NCBI GenBank assembly: GCA_002708905.1
Contig: PAPM01000023.1
Coordinates: 124,001-188,000, forward strand
Direction: 5' to 3'
DNA: 64,000 nt
Source of the DNA: Pseudomonadales bacterium
GTDB lineage: Bacteria > Pseudomonadota > Gammaproteobacteria > Pseudomonadales > Ketobacteraceae
Under the pieces are notes generated by a model. The model did no database searches and was not told the origin of the DNA. It worked only from the letters and a program-made list of their open reading frames with translations. How positions within the stretch are numbered: the stretch's first letter is position 1; each line of letters opens with the position of its first letter. Below, in pieces: positions 29,801 through 36,834 of the stretch. Position numbers and translations under genes: made by a program.

Positions 29801-31495
29801 TCCATCGATGAGTTCGCCACGCAACTGGCAGCGAAACTGACACCGAGCGAAGCGCAACAGGAATCAACAACTGAGGTACGGGGCAGCTGCGCCATTCTGC
29901 GGGCCGGTCATCCCGGCGTGCTGCCGCTGTTTTTCATCCATTCGGGGAACGAGGGCCTGCTTCAGTATCTGGATCTGGCCAATGCTTTCGGTGAAGACAT
30001 TCCTTTGCTCGCCATGTTGCCGGAGCTGACGGACAACGGCCGTGTCCGCAATCTTGATGATGTTGTTGAACTGCTGATCAGTGATATCCGCAAAGAACAA
30101 CCCCACGGCCCTTATATGCTTGCCGGTTGGTCACTGGGTGCCACCATGGCTGTTTTGGTAGCCAACAAGCTGGTCCGGAGCGGAGAAGAAATCAAGTTTG
30201 TGGCGGTCGTTGATGCACCCTGTATTCTGGGGAGTAACATTAGCGCCCAGACACTTCAGTACTGTATAGAGCAAACCAGCTCAGACCCGGCCTCCATGGA
30301 CCCCATCAGTCTGCAGCGATACAAATCGGATCTGTTTGAACTCTACGCCCAAACCCTGAAAGTCAAACAGCCCCAGCTGAGCTATGAGCTTCGACACTTC
30401 CAGACCGGACCCACCGGCAGCAACCTGATTGCCAATACTTCGGCCGGTGAGTGGGCCAACCTCTCCAGTCGCAAACTACATTCCAAAACCATTCCCGGGG
30501 ATCATCTCAGTCTTTTCAAATCAGGCAATGTTGAGACGCTGGCATCTTTCCTTCGTAAACTGGTGAGAAATTGTGGTGCCGCAGAAAACCGTTTCCGTAG
30601 GAAATCCCTGGAAAGCGTCAATTTGACCCAATCCGTACTGAAAGGTGTTCCCGAACTCAACGCAGACAAGCGGCCTTGTGCGACGTTACAAGTCAACGAG
30701 GAACATCCCTATTTCTTTGATCACGAATTGGATCATATTCCCGGCATTCTGATTCTGGCCGGAGCCTGGGAACTGGTATGCCGTTCCACCTTTGAATGTG
30801 ACCCGCTTAACCCGCTGATCTGCCGCAGTGTCAGTCATTATTCATTGCAGTTCGATCAGTTTGCGGAAAAGAATCGGGATCTTCATTACGAACTGCACTT
30901 CACCGGAGGCAACGCCTACCGACAGCAGATTGAATGTCTGGTCAGTCAGAGCGGAAAAGACATCGGCAGACTCTATCTAACCCTGGATTACCAGAACCGG
31001 AAGCCAATCAGCCTGTTACCTGGAAAGCGAGACACATTGCGTGAAAGCTTTAACCTGCTACATAAGCAGATTGAAGCCAACGTGTTGATCGATCAACCGG
31101 AGCACACAGAAACCTGTTGGATCTGCCACCCCCAGGCTCCAGAACCCGGCCATTATCTCAGTAACACCACACTGGCCTATGGCTGCCTGAATCCAATTTA
31201 CATTCTTGAGTCATCCAGGCAGTTCCTGACCTATCTGTCCCATCAACAATTCGGTGTCGCCCTTGGCACTCATGTAAATCTGATTGAAGTGACGCTGGAA
31301 TTCGAGGACACCGTCGATTTCAAGGATGTGCTGCAAATGGTGGTCCAACCACACGCAGACAGAGTGGAACAGGATGCATTCCAAACCATCACTGTAGCCT
31401 GGAAGCAGAAGGGACGCACGATTGTCCGCAGCCAGATTACCGCCCAGGTCACACGTCTGGAAACCTATATTCAACAAAGATCTCACAAACTTTAA
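23861..31495 (+). CDS. Type I PKS megasynthase FAAL-ACP-KS-AT-DH(inactive)-ACP-TE-AfsA-like
   Basis: 2544 residues from ATG 23861 (a TTG three codons earlier is possible). FAAL 1-590, with LQYTSGSTGDPKG near 169-181, makes an acyl-AMP from a fatty acid. ACP1 attaches at Ser642 (GLESKK). KS about 710-1140 has Cys880 (DTACSSS), HGTGT and NIGHLESAAG. AT about 1235-1550 has Ser1333 (GHSLGE) and HGFHS, closer to malonyl-type motifs. A DH fold (1600-1890) lacks its catalytic residues: WVSNLERPAR from Trp1636 replaces the WLxDH region and the HPxxxD site reads LKPEVIQ. No KR or ER. ACP2 at Ser1953 (GVDSI). TE about 2020-2260, Ser2091 (GWSLG) and a late GDH. The C-terminal ~275 residues are two hot-dog folds like AfsA. 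Tandem DNA repeats make two linkers. Confidence 0.88.
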   Translation: MLHNFAQFKNIGNWLEYWADHTPNKVAFHFLGEKDGDIESVSFRELQERTQTVALALLQHAQPGDRAVLTYHPGIEFFVAFLGCIQAGLIAVPVYPPTAPKHWSRFAKIVMNCEASVICATRNLAQQVQAAIETTGELAQIRVLETDSLSGTVQGYVECTANRDAIAFLQYTSGSTGDPKGVILTHGNVYHNECLITEAMECDADSVAVCWLPQYHDMGLIGNLLGSLFNGVTAVLMSPLSFLKSPYRWLKAISDYQATHSGGPNFAYEQCVERISENRLESLDLSRWRVAYNGAEPIRANTLERFHNKFSRCGFRSSSAKPLYGLAESTLLVTHHPCQTPVNLLTVDNESLQSGLPLITGADQQSATPDNSQSKTQSKTQSKTLVSSGRPIHQTVKIVNPQTLTQCNENQVGEIWVMGDSVAQGYWKNPQATADTFQAFTSDSREGPFMRTGDLGFLNGGNLYISGRLKEMMIVDGRNLYPQDIEESIQAISPLFRVGCGAVFSLEDESVIAVQEVARRGIKDEGALAKLVQAAMMEVNEQHQLALKKLILIEQGSLLKTSSGKIRRGAMAKLYQEDQLSVVTAFTPKDFIKLNAAPAASNPRQSRSHYEAILQQLVADELGINPQDINPQTAFSEFGLESKKLVGLVGSLEQKIDQQLPAQLFFDYPSISKLAAYLSADLLSADLLSADVESSSPETNDTGKAQPCGDIAIVGIGCRFPGQSDSADAFWQLLIDGKDAITETPASRWNNRDFYDPDILAPGKMITKWGGYLHRVKDFDAAFFGIKDKEATLLDPQQRLLLETSWHALEHAGIPATSTGGKSVGVFVGISNVDYQRHCSRLGASSEPYSGTGMAASIAANRLSYFYDWHGPSVAVDTACSSSLVALHQACRSLQQQECEVALAAGVNLILSPDLNITFSKSGMMAPDGRCKTFDDSADGYVRSEGCGVVVLKPLQQAQQQGDNIIAVIKGSAITQDGRSNGITAPNGPAQVQTIERALNNGGLKPADVQYVECHGTGTALGDPIELSALSQAYGSGRSTPLIVGSVKTNIGHLESAAGIAGVIKAALCLKKQMLPRSLHCHTPNTRFDWKRHAIKVADDNSPWLVPAGTVRRAGVSSFGFGGTNAHIILEEAPAHSESADQPSAVIPSHLFCLSAKDRSALQALINRYLRFLPRANRPLSELCIDQNCSRSHFDERLVLRCSSTEELQESLRSINWANLEKNVFSSRRRKSQSTPHVTWMFTGQGSQYPGMGRELYQYNTAFRHTIDQCHDLLQHYANIDLKRFILNESDGDVSELIYRTDYGQPVLFCYEYALAQLMLNAGIRPDTLIGHSLGEIVAATVAGVFSLEDGIRVASERGRLMQALEIPGTMMAVFAHKEDVLPLLSNYPLVSIGALNGPGQIVLSGCSVSLQALQTQLEERDIGTRTLTVSHGFHSPLMKPMLEEFRRLLTSLKLNTPNYRLVSNTTAKEAHAELATADYWCQHVLATVDFQGGLQQVAGDQNAILIELGPKPILSAIAQRSLNRDSARIIPLIGDHQQEYTSFLDGIAQCYTSGLNIHWQLFLGIESYAKQDLPLYPFQRKYFWLNDAAPSQVTPPTTQKEHAFHSLLGRRQHSPHLKNGELHYVTYPGLESANWVSNLERPARIHFHLGHFIEMAMEVGNEAFQTSKLTLQNLELHRRMNAPYGSDNSIHTIAERRANNALKVDFYTLDKEVEVGDQWVLICSVGITPTKTGKTYGGRSYDLDKKVPNPSSEDVSQFFSAATAAQSLYSTKDKNIVRSANMQDDLLICDVDFSELVANSTGQQWLKPEVIQGLYQLMGLYCESLRHNDQIRPGVEYIPYSARSIVWTEHLPAQSNIVISHKDSWSEDTEHTELDLAIFDKQGVCTLKIEGMLLRSRALAGKTLAERVREVSMEERTVLISALITESLASSLGGQPMDINLSHSLAELGVDSITAISTLSRLKNELNLDIKASEINRARSIDEFATQLAAKLTPSEAQQESTTEVRGSCAILRAGHPGVLPLFFIHSGNEGLLQYLDLANAFGEDIPLLAMLPELTDNGRVRNLDDVVELLISDIRKEQPHGPYMLAGWSLGATMAVLVANKLVRSGEEIKFVAVVDAPCILGSNISAQTLQYCIEQTSSDPASMDPISLQRYKSDLFELYAQTLKVKQPQLSYELRHFQTGPTGSNLIANTSAGEWANLSSRKLHSKTIPGDHLSLFKSGNVETLASFLRKLVRNCGAAENRFRRKSLESVNLTQSVLKGVPELNADKRPCATLQVNEEHPYFFDHELDHIPGILILAGAWELVCRSTFECDPLNPLICRSVSHYSLQFDQFAEKNRDLHYELHFTGGNAYRQQIECLVSQSGKDIGRLYLTLDYQNRKPISLLPGKRDTLRESFNLLHKQIEANVLIDQPEHTETCWICHPQAPEPGHYLSNTTLAYGCLNPIYILESSRQFLTYLSHQQFGVALGTHVNLIEVTLEFEDTVDFKDVLQMVVQPHADRVEQDAFQTITVAWKQKGRTIVRSQITAQVTRLETYIQQRSHKL
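24977..25012 (+). repeat. 12-bp tandem repeat in the FAAL domain
   Basis: Three copies of a 12-bp unit (CAGAGCAAGACT and variants) encode QSKT three times in a surface loop of the FAAL domain. In-frame, so length change would keep the protein intact. Confidence 0.85.
25892..25936 (+). repeat. 15-bp tandem repeat in the ACP1-KS linker
   Basis: Three near-identical copies of TTAAGTGCAGACCTG encode LSADL repeats between ACP1 and the KS domain of the megasynthase. An in-frame linker repeat that could expand or contract by slippage. Confidence 0.85.
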
Positions 31496-31506
31496 GGCGC
31501 TATACC

Positions 31507-32169
31507 ATGAATGATTCAACACAGTCTGACTTTAGAAATCGCGTTCCGCTCTATACAATGCTGGGAGCCATTGTCATCTTTACTCATATTGCCACGTTAA
31601 AACTTCAACACTGGGAAGGTGCGATGTGGTTAAGTGGGTGGGTTGCCGCTATCGGCTATATTATCTGGCTGATATCAGAAGCCAACGTTTCCATTACTGA
31701 ATCAGGCAAGGGCGAGACCCAAAAGGATCGCGGCACCTGCGAACTCTATGTTTTGGGGCGTATTCTCACCGTATTCAGTGCCATCATCCTGGGCACTCAA
31801 TGGCAGGAATTCAACTTCACCATGCTGCTCGGGCTGGTCTTGTTCGCCGGCGGCATTGCGTTTCGCCTGAACGCCATTGACACACTTGGAAAATTCTACT
31901 CCCACCGAGTGCGTCTGATTGATGAACACAGCGTGGTGGACACCGGCCCCTACCAGTGGGTTCGTCATCCAGCCTATACCGGCATGTTAATCGCCCATCT
32001 TGGCTTTGTGCTGGTTTTCTTCAATCTGTATGCCTTCTTGGCCTGGCTGTTGATTTTGCTGCCGGCCATCGTGAAGCGGATCAAAGTGGAAGAAACGGCA
32101 CTGCATGAACTGCCCGGCTACACTCAGTACGCCAACAGCCACAAACGTTTGATACCCGGTGTTTGGTAA
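31507..32169 (+). CDS. Isoprenylcysteine carboxyl methyltransferase-like membrane methyltransferase
   Basis: 220 residues with about five membrane helices. The C-terminal half has the ICMT/phospholipid-methyltransferase motif: VDTGPYQWVRHPAYTGMLI, then RIKVEETALHELPGYTQYAN (the EE...Y region), which binds S-adenosylmethionine. Relatives methylate carboxyl, amine or hydroxyl groups of lipids at the membrane. It begins 11 bases after the megasynthase stop and its stop overlaps the next start, so it probably methylates an intermediate or product of this cluster. The substrate is not readable from sequence. Confidence 0.85.
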   Translation: MNDSTQSDFRNRVPLYTMLGAIVIFTHIATLKLQHWEGAMWLSGWVAAIGYIIWLISEANVSITESGKGETQKDRGTCELYVLGRILTVFSAIILGTQWQEFNFTMLLGLVLFAGGIAFRLNAIDTLGKFYSHRVRLIDEHSVVDTGPYQWVRHPAYTGMLIAHLGFVLVFFNLYAFLAWLLILLPAIVKRIKVEETALHELPGYTQYANSHKRLIPGVW

Positions 32170-33155
32170 TGTCGGGCAGCAGTTCAACACTTACTATTGT
32201 TGTCATCGGCGCCAATGGTTACAGCGGCCGCGCACTGTTGCGCCTGGCCGCCCACCAGCCGGCAACCTATAGTATTCGAGCGCAGGTTCGCGAGCCCGGC
32301 ACCGTGCTTGATGCGGATAACATCCGCACATTTACAGGCAGCCTGGAGCAGATCAATCCAGAATTGTTCCCAGATGAACCCCATATTCTGGTGCATATGG
32401 CTGGCAAGAATATTGATCATGATGGAACCGGCTTTGAGCGGGTTAATATTCACGGCACTGAGAACCTGCTGGCCCACTGCAACCAACACACCCTTGGCAT
32501 TCTGTACCACAGCTCCCTTTCCGTCCTGGGACAAAATCATCAGCGTAATGTTTCCAATCAGCAAACGCCGTCGCCGAAGACCGATCTGGCGCGCTCCCGT
32601 GCCGGCGCCGAACAACGGGTGTTGGACTTCGCCATGAAGCATAACAAGTCTGCCTATTGCTTGCGACCACGGTTTATCCTGGGTAAAGAAGATGCCTTTG
32701 TCATACCAGCCCTGATAAAGCTGGTACAAAAGGGGCTGTACATCGGCGATGGCCAACAGCAGTTTTCCGTCATTGATGTCGACGACTATGCCCTACTGAT
32801 TCTGGAACTCTGCCACCGCCTTTATACCTGTGCTGAGCCCGAGCGTTTGGCGTTGAACGTGGGTTACCAAAAGCCGTTGTCATTTTCCCACATGTATGAG
32901 GCCCTCCAGACCCTGGACCCAAGTGCCCACATCAAACGGCGAATTACGCACCCTGGCGCTCTGGCCACCTCATTCAACTGGCTGCCGGTGAAAAAGCTCC
33001 GCTCTCTCGCCACCCAACTTCAACTGATTGGACTGGATCATTACAGCGACGTCAGCGAAACCCGCAAGCGTTTACGCAGCGATATATTGAACCGCGACAG
33101 TTTCGACTATTTCCGCGAACTCGCCCAACATTTCAAGGATTCATCATGCAACTGA
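32169..33155 (+). CDS. NAD(P)-dependent epimerase/dehydratase family protein
   Basis: 328 residues from the ATG at 32169, which overlaps the previous stop (TAATG). The N-terminal Rossmann motif VVIGANGYSGRALL binds NAD(P). Further family features are the VHMAGKNIDHDG region and YHSSLSVLGQNH, where the usual SxxxYxxxK catalytic set is only partly evident, so the activity could be reduction or epimerisation of a sugar-like or lactone-like group. It is an extended SDR by length and layout. In the cluster it is the only candidate oxidoreductase besides the hydroxylase, and could reduce a butenolide or keto intermediate, which is speculation. Confidence 0.8.
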   Translation: MSGSSSTLTIVVIGANGYSGRALLRLAAHQPATYSIRAQVREPGTVLDADNIRTFTGSLEQINPELFPDEPHILVHMAGKNIDHDGTGFERVNIHGTENLLAHCNQHTLGILYHSSLSVLGQNHQRNVSNQQTPSPKTDLARSRAGAEQRVLDFAMKHNKSAYCLRPRFILGKEDAFVIPALIKLVQKGLYIGDGQQQFSVIDVDDYALLILELCHRLYTCAEPERLALNVGYQKPLSFSHMYEALQTLDPSAHIKRRITHPGALATSFNWLPVKKLRSLATQLQLIGLDHYSDVSETRKRLRSDILNRDSFDYFRELAQHFKDSSCN

Positions 33156-35881
33156 CCATCGACTATCGACACCAGCCATCAGAACAACAAGTTGGCGGTA
33201 AGTTTGCCAAACAGGCGGACTTGATTGCCGCTGGACTGCCTGTACCGAAATTCGTCTGCCTGACCAAGGATTTTTATGCTGCCGTAACCGAACCACTGCA
33301 GGACCCGTTGCGCGCCATTCTGGAGGCCATCGATTTCGAAAAGCACAGCAGCATTCTGCAAGGTTCAGAGGCGGCACAACAGTTGATTGCCAATCTGAGC
33401 TTAAGCAGTGAACAGCAGAACACAATTCTGGCGGGTTTCGACACATTGTTCAGCATGGACACTCTGGTCTCTGTACGCGCTTCCACAGTGGGTCACAAGT
33501 TGGAGGAAAGCGAGGACTCCGTCAGCAACCCGTTTGCAGGTATGAGCGAATCCTTTCTGTATGTACGCCGTGATCAGATACTGCAACGGGTGCGACAGTG
33601 CTGGGCCTCCGGCTTTTCCCAGGAGTCCCTGATTTATCGTCATCAACAACACATGGATCTGATGGGGTTCAGTGTGGCAGTAGGGATTCAGGAAATGGTG
33701 TTCGGTGAGCGCTCCTTTGTGATGTTCACCGCCGATCCAAAAACCGCAGCATCGGACAAAATCATCATTGCCGGACACGGTATTGGTGAAGGGGTGGTAC
33801 AGGAAAAGGTCGCCGTGGATCACTACTTTATTAGCGGCAAAAACGGATTAATCAACCATACCATTGCCGACAAACCCACCCAGCTGGTATTCGATGCGCA
33901 AGCCGGCTATGGGTTGACCGAAGCACCTGTACCGCCGGAACGGCAAAACGAAGCCTGTCTCACCGATGCTGAAATCCAGCAACTGATTGCAGCCGGCAGC
34001 AAAGTGGAGTCCCTCTATGGTCTGCCCCAGGACATCGAGGGTACGTTTACCTCTGACGGAAAATTCTATCTGCTCCAGACGCGGCCCATTGCACTGGATT
34101 TCAATCGTCAGCTGGTATGGAGCAATACCAACGTAACGGAGAGTTACCCCGGCATCAGCAGCACGCTGACCTTTACCCACGCCAAGTATTTCTATCGGGT
34201 TATCTTTCGCGATCTCTACAAGCGCCTGAGTGTGGGCAACGAAGAAATCTGGAACAACTACCAACCTTTGGACAACATGATTGGCTATCTGAATGGCCGC
34301 ATCTATTACTGCCTGTCCCATTTCTATTTGTTGCACAAACAAAGCCCTTTATTCCCCCTGTTCGCTTCTCACTGGGAAAACATGATCGGCCTGCGTTCCT
34401 CATTCCACACCCAGGAACCCCGCACCCTGAAAGCACTGTTGAAAAAGGGCTGGGAATGGGCTCGCTTTGGCAAAGCCTTTGTGCTGACGCTGTTCGATTA
34501 TCTGGGTCATGACCGCGCCATGTATAACTACCATCGTTGGTGGGAGAACCGCATCGCCCCTATGCGCGGTCAATCATTTACCGGAGAGGACCCCCTGACT
34601 CTGGTTAATCGCTTTTATGAGATATGGACCGAAGTAGGCCGTCACTGGGGTGTTACCCTGACCACCGATGCGTACCTGATTCCGCTGTACGGCTGGACTG
34701 AGGCCCTGTTCAACAAGTGGGAGTTGAATCGTGAAGACCCGGGCCTCCTCTCAGACCTGCTGTGTGGAGACGAGCAATTACTCAGCGTTGAGATAATTCT
34801 GTCAGCGGTCAACCTCGCCGAACAGGTTCGGGCCGACGACAAATTGAAAGAACGTTTTAGCCAGTCTGATGAACATGAGTTGTGGCAGGCGCTGGACAAC
34901 AACGAGCTGGACCCCGCTTTTACTGCGAGTGTGCGCAAGCATCTGCACTTGTACGGCGATCGTGGTTTGCAGGAACTGAAAGTGGAACAGCCCAGCCTGC
35001 GTGATACGCCCTGGGTCCTAATGAAGATGATCCGCCAATACGCGGCCCAGGATGTCACCGTTGCCAGTTACCGCCAACATGAACTGGACGTGCGCAAAGG
35101 CGCCGACCAAAAGCTGGCGTCCCTGCTGGCCGGTCAACCCTGGAAATTCAAACTGCTGAACGATGTTATTTTGCCGCGGCTGCGCCGCCTGATTCGGCAT
35201 CGGGAAAATTCCCGTTATTGCCGCAGCGAATTGTTTGGCTTCAGCAAACAGATATTCAAAGCCCTGGCAGATTATTTAGTACAACGGGGTGTGTTGCGCG
35301 AGACCGGCGACATCGTGCATCTCTCTCAGGATGAAATCTTCGGCTATATCAACGGCATGGGCGTTACTGAAAACCTCCAGGCATTGGCAGACTTGCGGCG
35401 TGGTGAGTTCGAGCAATTCAATGCAGCCGAACCGGCAGAACAGATCACCACCCTGGGGGCCGTTAGAGATAACGATCTATGTCCGATGGAACTGCCAGAC
35501 CTCTCAGGCAACGCCCTGGTAGGCCTGGGATCATCCGCCGGGAAGGTACGGGGCATCGCCCGTGTCGTCCATGATCCCAACACCGTGGACACCACCGGCG
35601 AGAACATGATCCTGATTGCCCGGGAAACCGATCCCGGCTGGTTGTTCCTGATGCTGGCCTCAAAGGGTATGGTGGTGGAACGGGGCAGCATGCTGTCACA
35701 CACCGCCATCACCGGGCGTAAGTTCGGTATTCCCACGATTGTGGCTTTACCCAACGCCACCAAGCTGATTCCCGATGGCGCCCTGATTGAAATCGATGGC
35801 TCCTCCGGCGTGGTCACCATTGTGGATGAATCTGCAAGCACCAGCGAGGCTGAGGATAAAGACAACGGGGCCGCAGCATGA
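33146..35881 (+). CDS. PEP synthase/rifampin phosphotransferase-like phosphotransferase
   Basis: 911 residues. The N-terminal ~325 residues are a PPDK_N ATP-grasp domain: GGKFAKQADLIAAGLPVPKF, SVRASTVGHKLEESEDSVSNPF, MFTADPKT, GIGEGVVQEK and LPQDIEGTF...LLQTRPI. The central part (about 330-790) is of uncertain fold, in the place of the acceptor-binding domain of rifampin phosphotransferase. The C-terminal swivelling domain has the phospho-His852 in GSMLSHTAITGRKFGIPTIV. There is no PEP-synthase C-terminal TIM barrel, so it should transfer phosphate from ATP via His to a small-molecule acceptor rather than make PEP. The acceptor is probably a cluster metabolite. It overlaps both neighbours. 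Confidence 0.85.
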   Translation: MQLTIDYRHQPSEQQVGGKFAKQADLIAAGLPVPKFVCLTKDFYAAVTEPLQDPLRAILEAIDFEKHSSILQGSEAAQQLIANLSLSSEQQNTILAGFDTLFSMDTLVSVRASTVGHKLEESEDSVSNPFAGMSESFLYVRRDQILQRVRQCWASGFSQESLIYRHQQHMDLMGFSVAVGIQEMVFGERSFVMFTADPKTAASDKIIIAGHGIGEGVVQEKVAVDHYFISGKNGLINHTIADKPTQLVFDAQAGYGLTEAPVPPERQNEACLTDAEIQQLIAAGSKVESLYGLPQDIEGTFTSDGKFYLLQTRPIALDFNRQLVWSNTNVTESYPGISSTLTFTHAKYFYRVIFRDLYKRLSVGNEEIWNNYQPLDNMIGYLNGRIYYCLSHFYLLHKQSPLFPLFASHWENMIGLRSSFHTQEPRTLKALLKKGWEWARFGKAFVLTLFDYLGHDRAMYNYHRWWENRIAPMRGQSFTGEDPLTLVNRFYEIWTEVGRHWGVTLTTDAYLIPLYGWTEALFNKWELNREDPGLLSDLLCGDEQLLSVEIILSAVNLAEQVRADDKLKERFSQSDEHELWQALDNNELDPAFTASVRKHLHLYGDRGLQELKVEQPSLRDTPWVLMKMIRQYAAQDVTVASYRQHELDVRKGADQKLASLLAGQPWKFKLLNDVILPRLRRLIRHRENSRYCRSELFGFSKQIFKALADYLVQRGVLRETGDIVHLSQDEIFGYINGMGVTENLQALADLRRGEFEQFNAAEPAEQITTLGAVRDNDLCPMELPDLSGNALVGLGSSAGKVRGIARVVHDPNTVDTTGENMILIARETDPGWLFLMLASKGMVVERGSMLSHTAITGRKFGIPTIVALPNATKLIPDGALIEIDGSSGVVTIVDESASTSEAEDKDNGAAA

Positions 35882-36834
35882 AGCAGGCGCAACTCCGTAA
35901 CTATTGGCAACGTCTGAATGCGTTTGCCGAAATCATCTATGAACCCAAACAGCATTTTCTGTTTGCCGCCCTGTGGTTTCTCTCAATCCAGGGTTTGTTC
36001 ATACTGAAGAGCCCGGTCGATACCTGGCAGTGGGGCCTGTCCACCCTCATATCCGCCGGCAGCTTTTTTGGCGTATTGTTTGTATTGCGGGCCATTGATG
36101 AAGTGAAAGACCTGGAATATGACCGTCAATACAATCCGGATCGCCCGGTGGTGTCCGGTGTGGTGGGTCTGGGGGATATTCGTTCCTATGTGCTGTTGGG
36201 CACGTTGATCATTGCCCTGGCCAATATCCTGATCGCCTGGCAATTGGCGTTGTTTGTAATCGTGAACGTAGGCTACGGTCTGCTGTTAATGTGGCTTGAG
36301 AAAAAGATTCCTTTGATGGACCGCAGCATGTTCTTCAATTTGCTGCTGACCTATCCCGTCAGTATTGCCCTCAGTTTTTACACGTTGGTGCAGATTAGCT
36401 TTACCCAGCAGGTCGACGTGGCCTGGTGCCTGCTGCCGATTATCGGCTGCTACATTCTGGCTTTCCTGCATTTCGAAATCATCCGCAAGAGCATGTGGGA
36501 ACCGCTGGCGGATCCTGGAGAAAAGCTTTACTCCAATGAGATCGGCTGCAGTAAAGCAGTGTTGCTGGGCACACTGTGCGGCGTGCTGGCCATCAGCGGC
36601 ATCGTAGTACTGAATCAGCCCTGGCAACAAACCGGCGCAGCTGCCCTCACCGGCTGGTTGCCGCTGCTGGGGTGTGTATGGATTGGATTGAGTGTGAAAC
36701 TGTTTCTCACCCAACGCAGCCAGCGCTTTAACCCGAGAAAATACTCAGTGCCCTTTATCGTTACTTTTTATGGGTTGAACCTGGTGCACGCGTTAACTGC
36801 AAATCACCATCACTTTACCTGGTTGGGGAATTAA
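35878..36834 (+). CDS. UbiA-like membrane prenyltransferase family protein
   Basis: 318 residues, about eight or nine membrane helices. The first aspartate-rich motif is clear: RAIDEVKDLEYDRQYNPDRP, as in UbiA-family prenyltransferases (DxxDxxxD). The usual second motif is replaced by HFEIIRKSMWEP...EKLYSNEIG, so metal-diphosphate binding may differ and the donor may not be a standard prenyl diphosphate. It would transfer a hydrophobic chain to an acceptor ring or head group in the membrane. The ATG overlaps the previous stop (ATGA). The next start follows without a gap. Confidence 0.78.
   Translation: MKQAQLRNYWQRLNAFAEIIYEPKQHFLFAALWFLSIQGLFILKSPVDTWQWGLSTLISAGSFFGVLFVLRAIDEVKDLEYDRQYNPDRPVVSGVVGLGDIRSYVLLGTLIIALANILIAWQLALFVIVNVGYGLLLMWLEKKIPLMDRSMFFNLLLTYPVSIALSFYTLVQISFTQQVDVAWCLLPIIGCYILAFLHFEIIRKSMWEPLADPGEKLYSNEIGCSKAVLLGTLCGVLAISGIVVLNQPWQQTGAAALTGWLPLLGCVWIGLSVKLFLTQRSQRFNPRKYSVPFIVTFYGLNLVHALTANHHHFTWLGN

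Noticed and set aside
23861-31495. Polyunsaturated fatty acid synthase (PfaA-like) or NRPS
   Set aside because: There is no run of tandem ACPs, no KR and no condensation or adenylation domain of NRPS type; the N-terminal ligase is a FAAL and the C-terminus is AfsA-like.
33146-35881. Antibiotic resistance (rifampin phosphotransferase) gene
   Set aside because: Domain layout is similar, but it sits inside a lipid biosynthesis operon and its central region is not clearly the rifampin-binding domain.
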